From: Acidobacteria bacterium 13_2_20CM_2_57_6
Lineage (GTDB): Bacteria > Acidobacteriota > Terriglobia > Acidiferrales > UBA7541
DNA length: 64,000 bases
Direction of reading: 5' to 3'
Assembly: GCA_001917435.1 (NCBI GenBank)
Contig: MNEA01000086.1
Location: 36,625 to 100,624 of the forward strand
Numbering within the stretch: the first letter of the stretch is position 1; every line of letters begins with the position of its first letter. Positions 58,855 through 64,000 of the stretch are shown here, piece by piece. Below the pieces are notes generated by a model. It was not told the origin of the DNA. It searched no databases and saw only the letters and a list, made by a program, of their open reading frames with translations. Both the position numbers and the translations under genes were made by a program.

Positions 58855-59894
58855 GTTTTGCTCAGCGCTTCGCTGAAGAGCTGAGCCACATAGGCGACGG
58901 CGGTCATAGCGCGCTCGTAGTGCATGCGCGTTGGCCCCAGCACACCAAGCGAACCCTGGACCAAATCGTGCCTGGTGTATGCCGCACTGATGAGCGCCAG
59001 ATTATCGCCAGCCTCGGAAATTTCCCTGACGCCAATTTGCACGTGCACCGGTTCGGGCGTTTCAATACAAGCATTTAGCACCGTCACGAGCCGATGCTTT
59101 TCTTCAATGGCTGCCAGCAAATCACGCAATTGCGTCTGATCCACAAATTCCGCCGCACCAATAATCTGCGCAGCGCCTTCCACGTGTACGTGCATGGCAG
59201 ATTCGTCGCCTAACACCGCCGGGTCGCACAACGTCAAAGCGCTTTGCGCCATGCCTTCGTAACGCTCGCGCTCGGTCGCCAGCTTCTGCAAAAGATCGCT
59301 GCGAATGGCTTCCAGCGTCCAGCCGGAATAATGGCGATTCAAGAAGTCCGCGGTCGCGTCCAGCTCCCCCTGGGTGAACAACCGGTTCGGCCGCAGGATC
59401 TTGTCCCGTGTATTCCCGCCCGGCGAAATGAGCACGACAACTACGCGCCCGTCGGGAAGGAGCCACATCCGTGCATGCTCCAAAACGGTTTTGCCCAAAG
59501 GAGGCGACACAATGATGCCAAGACCGTTGGACACTTCCGCCAGCACGTGCCCGGCGCGCTCGGTGATTTCCGCCGCACTGGTGGCACCACCCATTTCGCG
59601 TTGGATCCATTCTCGATCCACCGTAGTAATGGTGGCCTGCGAGGCAATCTCTTGCGCAAAAAACCGGTATGCCGCCGCCGTCGGCACGCGCCCCGCAGAC
59701 GTATGGGGCTGGTACAAAAAGCCAGCATCCTCCAGGTCCGCCATAACGTTACGAATCGTGGCGGTGCTCAGAGATTCCTCAAAACCCTTGGATATCGCCC
59801 GCGAGGACACGGGCTCGCCCGTCTCGATATACACGCGCACGATGTCTGCCAGAATCTGGCGGTTGCGCCGTTCCTGGAGGGCTGAATTCCTCAT
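58851..59894 (-). CDS. hrcA: Heat-inducible transcriptional repressor HrcA
   Basis: 'ERRNRQILADIVRVYIETGEPVSSRAISKGFEESLSTATIRNVMADLEDAGFLYQPHTSAGRVPTAAAYRFF'. Confidence 0.96.
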   Translation of the reverse strand: MRNSALQERRNRQILADIVRVYIETGEPVSSRAISKGFEESLSTATIRNVMADLEDAGFLYQPHTSAGRVPTAAAYRFFAQEIASQATITTVDREWIQREMGGATSAAEITERAGHVLAEVSNGLGIIVSPPLGKTVLEHARMWLLPDGRVVVVLISPGGNTRDKILRPNRLFTQGELDATADFLNRHYSGWTLEAIRSDLLQKLATERERYEGMAQSALTLCDPAVLGDESAMHVHVEGAAQIIGAAEFVDQTQLRDLLAAIEEKHRLVTVLNACIETPEPVHVQIGVREISEAGDNLALISAAYTRHDLVQGSLGVLGPTRMHYERAMTAVAYVAQLFSEALSKT

Positions 59895-59897
59895 AGC

Positions 59898-59919
59898 AGC
59901 ACTCTACTCCTAGTGCTAA
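59898..59919 (-). promoter_or_regulatory. CIRCE-like inverted repeat (TTAGCAC-N10-GTGCTGC) upstream of hrcA
   Basis: Minus-strand TTAGCACTAGGAGTAGAGTGCTGC; half-sites match CIRCE TTAGCACTC/GAGTGCTAA but the spacer is 3 bp shorter than consensus. Located 3 bp upstream of the hrcA ATG. Confidence 0.6.
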
Positions 59920-59933
59920 AGAGCGCTACTTAT

Positions 59934-59962
59934 ATTGTAGAAAGCGTGTCAAGCGGGGTCAA
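59934..59962 (-). promoter_or_regulatory. Sigma70-like promoter for hrcA operon
   Basis: Minus strand TTGACC - 17 bp - TACAAT just upstream of the CIRCE-like repeat. Confidence 0.6.
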
Positions 59963-60060
59963 CGTAAGTCGGTTCTCGGATTGCATAAAAAATAGATAGA
60001 CCAGGACTTGCCCCGCCCTGCGAGCCGCTTCCTGGTCATCTCTTACGCTTCGCGGGTAAC

Positions 60061-61563
60061 CTAATTGTTGTCGATTTGAGCGCGCTGGAGCTTGTCCGAA
60101 TAATCGATGTACACGGTCTTCCACTCGGTGAAGAAATCGATCGCTGCGATGGCTGCTTCGCGGTGGCCGTTGCCGGTTTGCTTCGTGCCACCGAAGGGCA
60201 GATGCGTCTCTGCGCCAATCGTCGGAGCGTTTACGTAGACAATTCCGGTGTACAGATCGCGCGTGGCCTGGAACGCGCGGTTCACGTTGCGCGTGTAGAT
60301 GGAAGCTGAAAGTCCATAGGCAACGCCATTCGCCACGTCGATGGCGTGTTCCAAACTACTGATGGGAATCACGGACACTACCGGCCCGAAAATCTCTTCC
60401 TGCGCGATGCGCATGTCCGGCGAGCAATCACCGAAAACCGTCGGCTCATGGAACCAGCCCTTCGCGTACACGCCGCCGTCCAGGCGATTCCCCCCAGTCA
60501 GTAATTTTGCGCCTTCATTTTTCCCAATGTCCACGTACGACATCACTGTTTTCAATTGCGACTCGTTGATGCACGGCCCCATTTCCGTGGAAGCATCCAG
60601 CCCGTCGCCCACCTTCAGAGACTTCACGCGCTCCACAAATCGCGAAACGAACTCACTGTAGACGCTCTTGTGTACGGCGACGCGACTCGCCGCCGTGCAG
60701 CGCTGGCCTGTGGTGCCAAATCCGCCCCAGACCGCGCCGTCTACCGCCAGGTCCAGATTGGCGTCGTCCATCACGATGATGATGTTTTTCCCGCCCATTT
60801 CCAGGCTGCAATGTTTGAAATCGGGAGCGCAGGTCTTCGATATCACTCGCCCAACCTCGGTCGATCCGGTAAAACTGATTACCGGCACGTCGCGGTGCCC
60901 CGCCAGCGCCGCCCCCACCACGGACCCGCTGCCGCCTACCAGATTGATCACGCCGCGCGGGACGCCCGCTTCGGTGAGCACTTGCACCAGGTTGTAAACC
61001 GACAGCGGCGTGTCCTGGGCAGGCTTAATCACCACGGTGTTTCCGCTGATCAAGGCGGGCATGATCTTCCAGGACGGAATCGCCATCGGAAAATTCCACG
61101 GAGTAATCATAGCGCACACGCCAACGGACTGCCGCACACTCATGGCAAACTTGTTCGGCAATTCCGAAGGCGTAGTCTGCCCAAACAGCCGCCGCCCTTC
61201 GCCCGCCATGTAATACGTCATGTCGATGGCTTCCTGGACGTCACCGCGAGTTTCCGCGAGGACCTTGCCCATTTCGCGCGTCATGTCCTTGGAAAACTCT
61301 TCCTTGCGCTGCACGAGGAGTTCCGCCGCGCGAAACAAGATCTCTGCGCGTTTGGGCGCCGGCACAAGCCGCCAGGACTTGTACGCCTCCTTCGCGGCAT
61401 CCACGGCCGCATCTGCGTCCTCAACGGTTGAAGACGCAAACATCCCGATCAATTCTTCCGTATTGGCGGGATTGCGATTCTCGTAGGCTTTGCCACTTCG
61501 CGATTCCACCCACTCACCGTTAATAAAATTTCTAAAAATCCGGGGCGCGACTGCCGTAGCCAT
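60061..61563 (-). CDS. Aldehyde dehydrogenase family protein
   Basis: '[35 protein letters not shown]', '[13 protein letters not shown]', 'LEMGGKN', catalytic '[13 protein letters not shown]'. Confidence 0.96.
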   Translation of the reverse strand: MATAVAPRIFRNFINGEWVESRSGKAYENRNPANTEELIGMFASSTVEDADAAVDAAKEAYKSWRLVPAPKRAEILFRAAELLVQRKEEFSKDMTREMGKVLAETRGDVQEAIDMTYYMAGEGRRLFGQTTPSELPNKFAMSVRQSVGVCAMITPWNFPMAIPSWKIMPALISGNTVVIKPAQDTPLSVYNLVQVLTEAGVPRGVINLVGGSGSVVGAALAGHRDVPVISFTGSTEVGRVISKTCAPDFKHCSLEMGGKNIIIVMDDANLDLAVDGAVWGGFGTTGQRCTAASRVAVHKSVYSEFVSRFVERVKSLKVGDGLDASTEMGPCINESQLKTVMSYVDIGKNEGAKLLTGGNRLDGGVYAKGWFHEPTVFGDCSPDMRIAQEEIFGPVVSVIPISSLEHAIDVANGVAYGLSASIYTRNVNRAFQATRDLYTGIVYVNAPTIGAETHLPFGGTKQTGNGHREAAIAAIDFFTEWKTVYIDYSDKLQRAQIDNN

Positions 61564-61691
61564 ACTTCCTCCTCGATTCCTGAAGCCTACTGATTTGATT
61601 TCGCCATTAGCCTTTCGGGTGTGAAACGCGAGCCCCTAGCGCGTGGAAGCTAAATTCTACCGTCGCCTGCCAACCTGGTCAAATTTCCGAG

Positions 61692-61732
61692 TTTCTAGCG
61701 CGCTCCGGGCCAGCGCGAGCTCGCGCTAGAAA
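61692..61732. repeat. Inverted repeat TTTCTAGCGCG...CGCGCTAGAAA with inner 14-bp palindrome GCGCGAGCTCGCGC
   Basis: Arms 61692-61702 / 61722-61732; palindrome 61713-61726. Confidence 0.7.
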
Positions 61733-61810
61733 TCACCGGGTGAATCTTTCGTGATTCAGCGCAGGCTAAGGTGCGTGCCTTCAATCGCTTACAGGTAATT
61801 CACTTTTTAC

Positions 61811-61839
61811 TTGACAAGGCGATTACATTCTGGTAGAGT
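61811..61839 (+). promoter_or_regulatory. Sigma70-like promoter TTGACA-N17-TAGAGT
   Basis: TTGACA 61811-61816; TAGAGT 61834-61839; exact 17-bp spacing. Confidence 0.6.
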
Positions 61840-61858
61840 TGGCAGCGTAGAACAGTGT

Positions 61859-61887
61859 GCCCCGATGCCAGTCGGGGCTTTTTCTTT
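61859..61887 (+). terminator. Rho-independent terminator
   Basis: GCCCCGA-tgccag-TCGGGGC followed by TTTTTCTTT. Confidence 0.85.
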
Positions 61888-62179
61888 ATAGGGCGCCGAT
61901 TCCGGACAGCAGCCGGAATTCTGGTGCCTGTTCCCTGTGACGCACCTACGGCGCTTGGCTTCAGGAGGGAACTATGCACAGCGCTTACGCGCTGGGCTAA
62001 TGTTGTGAAGCGCCTCCGGCGCTAGCACTATTCTCCGTGTTCTCTATGTTCCGTCTCTATGTTCTCCGTGTTCCGCCTTTGTCTTTCTTCTGCTGTTAGC
62101 TGTCAACCCTCAAGAACGGGTCTAAAGACCCGCCACTACAGAGGAAAGGCTCCACCTTTCTTCTTCCAGGATTCAACCT

Positions 62180-62896
62180 ATGAACAACAAAAAACTTCGA
62201 TGCTGTACAAGTGTGGAAACAAATGGAAGATCTGCTCGCGCCGCAGCTCAACTTTTCCCTGGCTGACCGCGTCATCTACTCGCATCTTTTTCGCCACAGC
62301 CGCCTCGAAGGCAATCTACAGTTCCAGTTCTCGATTTCCTGGCTAGCCCGTGGCGTGGCCTCTCCAGCAAGTTCACACGCGATACAGTGCGGCGGCTGAT
62401 TGCGCGAGGCGTTTTGCACTTAGTCGAATGCAACTGCCGGGCCCAACACGTCGTGCGTTTGCGGCTCCCGTTAGAGGTTAGAGGAATATGCGTCGCGAAA
62501 ATCGCGGCCCATTGGCCAGCGGCTGCACCGCGCGTCGTTATCAAAATCGAGGAGGCAGATTTCCTGGAAAAGCAGGTCTTGCGCAAGGCCATCCACGAAC
62601 GCGAGCGCGGCCGCTGCTTTTATTGTTCGCGGCGGATCACTCAGCACAGGCGGTGCCTCGACCACGTTGTGCCGCGAGCGGAGTTGGGACAGAATTCCTA
62701 TCAAAACCTGGTGTCTTGCTGTCTGGATTGCAACTCGCAAAAAGGGGAGCGCTCGGCCGAGGAGCATGTGCGCTGGCTGTACCGCGACCGGCGCTTGAGC
62801 GAGGCCGAACTTAGCGCCCGCCTCCGCGCCTTGGACGATTTGGCCGCCGGGAAGCTCACTCCGCAAATCGGGACAAGCTCACAAGGAGCTAAGTAG
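62180..62896 (+). pseudogene. HNH endonuclease gene with N-terminal HTH-like region, apparently interrupted by two single-base frameshifts
   Basis: HNH 'RERGRCFYCSRRITQHRRCLDHVVPRAELGQNSYQNLVSCCLDCNSQKGERSAEEHVRWLY' is intact (ORF 62387..62896). Upstream 'FDAVQVWKQMEDLLAPQLNFSLADRVIYSHLFRHSRLEGNLQFQFSISWLARGV' is in another frame, and the ATG at 62180 is in a third. Confidence 0.7.
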
Positions 62897-62980
62897 CCCG
62901 CAACGCTGAGCATGCAAGTGCACAACCAATGACTGAACCTGCGGGCGGTGGTAGACTGGCCGGCGGTGGAGGGTAGAGTC

Positions 62981-63406
62981 ATGGCGAAAAAAGCGAAGCA
63001 AAGGAAACCGAAGCGCGGGGCAAAAAAGATTACCGCGAAGGCGAAGTTGAGCGGGAAGAAGGCTGCCCGGAAGCGCAAAGCGTCGCGCAAGCCTGCAGCT
63101 CGCAGGCGGCAAGTTCGGGAGACGCAGGCGGTGCTAGGCAGCCAAAGCGTCGAGACGGTGCCGTTAAAGCGTCCCGCGCGTGCGGCCGCTGCGGGAGCGG
63201 GCGGCGGCGACTTTGGAGGAGTTTCCGTGGTTGAGGGCGCGGATTCCGAGAGCGCGGACGAGTTGTTAGAAGAAGGCCAGCCCTTCGAAGCCGGAATTGT
63301 AAGCGGTGTGGAAGATGCTCGCGATCCGGATCAAGGCGAAGTCCGCACGCACGAAGTCTCGCAAGACGACGTGCCGGAAGAGTACGACGATAAAGACCGG
63401 CCGTAA
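62981..63406 (+). CDS. Hypothetical protein: Lys/Arg-rich N-terminus, acidic C-terminus
   Basis: 'MAKKAKQRKPKRGAKKITAKAKLSGKKAARKRKASRKPAARRRQ...ADELLEEGQPFEAGIVSGVEDARDPDQGEVRTHEVSQDDVPEEYDDKDRP'. Confidence 0.65.
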   Translation: MAKKAKQRKPKRGAKKITAKAKLSGKKAARKRKASRKPAARRRQVRETQAVLGSQSVETVPLKRPARAAAAGAGGGDFGGVSVVEGADSESADELLEEGQPFEAGIVSGVEDARDPDQGEVRTHEVSQDDVPEEYDDKDRP

Positions 63407-63547
63407 AACCTCCAGCTTTCCAGAAGCTGATTCCGCCACTTCCCGGTCAGGCGTAGGTAGCTAGCGAACGGCAGCCCCACCCTTTGCGAAAAACAAATGC
63501 GCAAAGGGATGGGCCACCCAGGATTCTTGCGGTGACAAATAGAGCTT

Positions 63548-63883
63548 CTACGCTCCCGCTGCACTACCCTTATCCCCGGAATCCACGGAACCTTTAACCG
63601 GCTCGTGTATAGACAATTCCAGTAACTTGGCCGCAGGAGGGTATCCCAATACCTTCACCGCCACGTCGCGGCAGTGCATATACAGCTCCTGCGCAGCAAT
63701 TGCTGTGTTAACGAAGAATGGCGGCTCGGCGTAAGACGGCCCGCGACAAGCTTGCTCAACTTGCCAAGCGGTCGAAACGGGGTTTGGTCTAGTGAGATTA
63801 GTTTTTTTACCACGCACGTCTCGCCTCCCGTCCGCATCGGCGCGTGATCTACGCAATGTGCAATCGTCGTGGATTGTGACCAA
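63548..63883 (-). CDS. Hypothetical ORF
   Basis: 111-aa ORF; no family recognised. Confidence 0.25.
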   Translation of the reverse strand: MVTIHDDCTLRRSRADADGRRDVRGKKTNLTRPNPVSTAWQVEQACRGPSYAEPPFFVNTAIAAQELYMHCRDVAVKVLGYPPAAKLLELSIHEPVKGSVDSGDKGSAAGA

Positions 63884-64000
63884 TCCAGGCGCTACAACGT
63901 TTCCGTTACTTTCGGCGGGCTCAACGACGAAGAACTCCAGACAGTTGCAACAATCGGTTTTCGCAGTGACGGCTTTCGCAATCTCACGGCTGATGAGGTA

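Noticed and set aside
1-64000. CRISPR arrays, IS elements, rRNA operons, canonical parS (TGTTTCACGTGAAACA)
   Set aside because: None seen by eye. parS absence near parAB is noted, but I could not search exhaustively for degenerate sites.

Overview
The window looks like a bacterial housekeeping region, probably Acidobacteriota (inferred from gene content and style, not tested). Well-supported blocks are tol-pal (tolQ-tolR-TonB/TolA-tolB-pal-cpoB), parA-parB, miaB, a GH51/FucP/mutarotase sugar cassette, dnaE-accA, xerD-murJ, lpxD, a peptidoglycan-recycling operon (mpl-ldcA), mtnP/meaB, bshC, dapA-carB-carA, lepB, rsmE, hrcA-grpE-dnaJ and one tRNA-Ser(TGA). The best candidate for an undescribed system is the left edge (1-3600): an HlyD-type adaptor end, a 331-aa protein with a ParB-like 'NGSHRAYALRDLGV' motif, a 2OG-Fe(II) oxygenase-like protein and a FemX/FemAB-like aminoacyl transferase, all co-directional and tightly packed. 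Other main observations are: several accessory genes with single-nucleotide frameshifts or truncations next to intact core genes (PilZ x2, a DUF1259-like remnant, an HNH gene, ypdA, possibly the pal N-terminus); a carA reading frame with no ATG/GTG/TTG for its conserved N-terminus and an apparent CTG start; a CIRCE-like repeat with a shortened spacer at hrcA; an hrcA-grpE-dnaJ cluster without dnaK; a compact promoter-to-terminator unit near 61.8 kb; and an intergenic region at 35.0 kb with mutually exclusive hairpins. All family names come from reading the translations; no database search was run.
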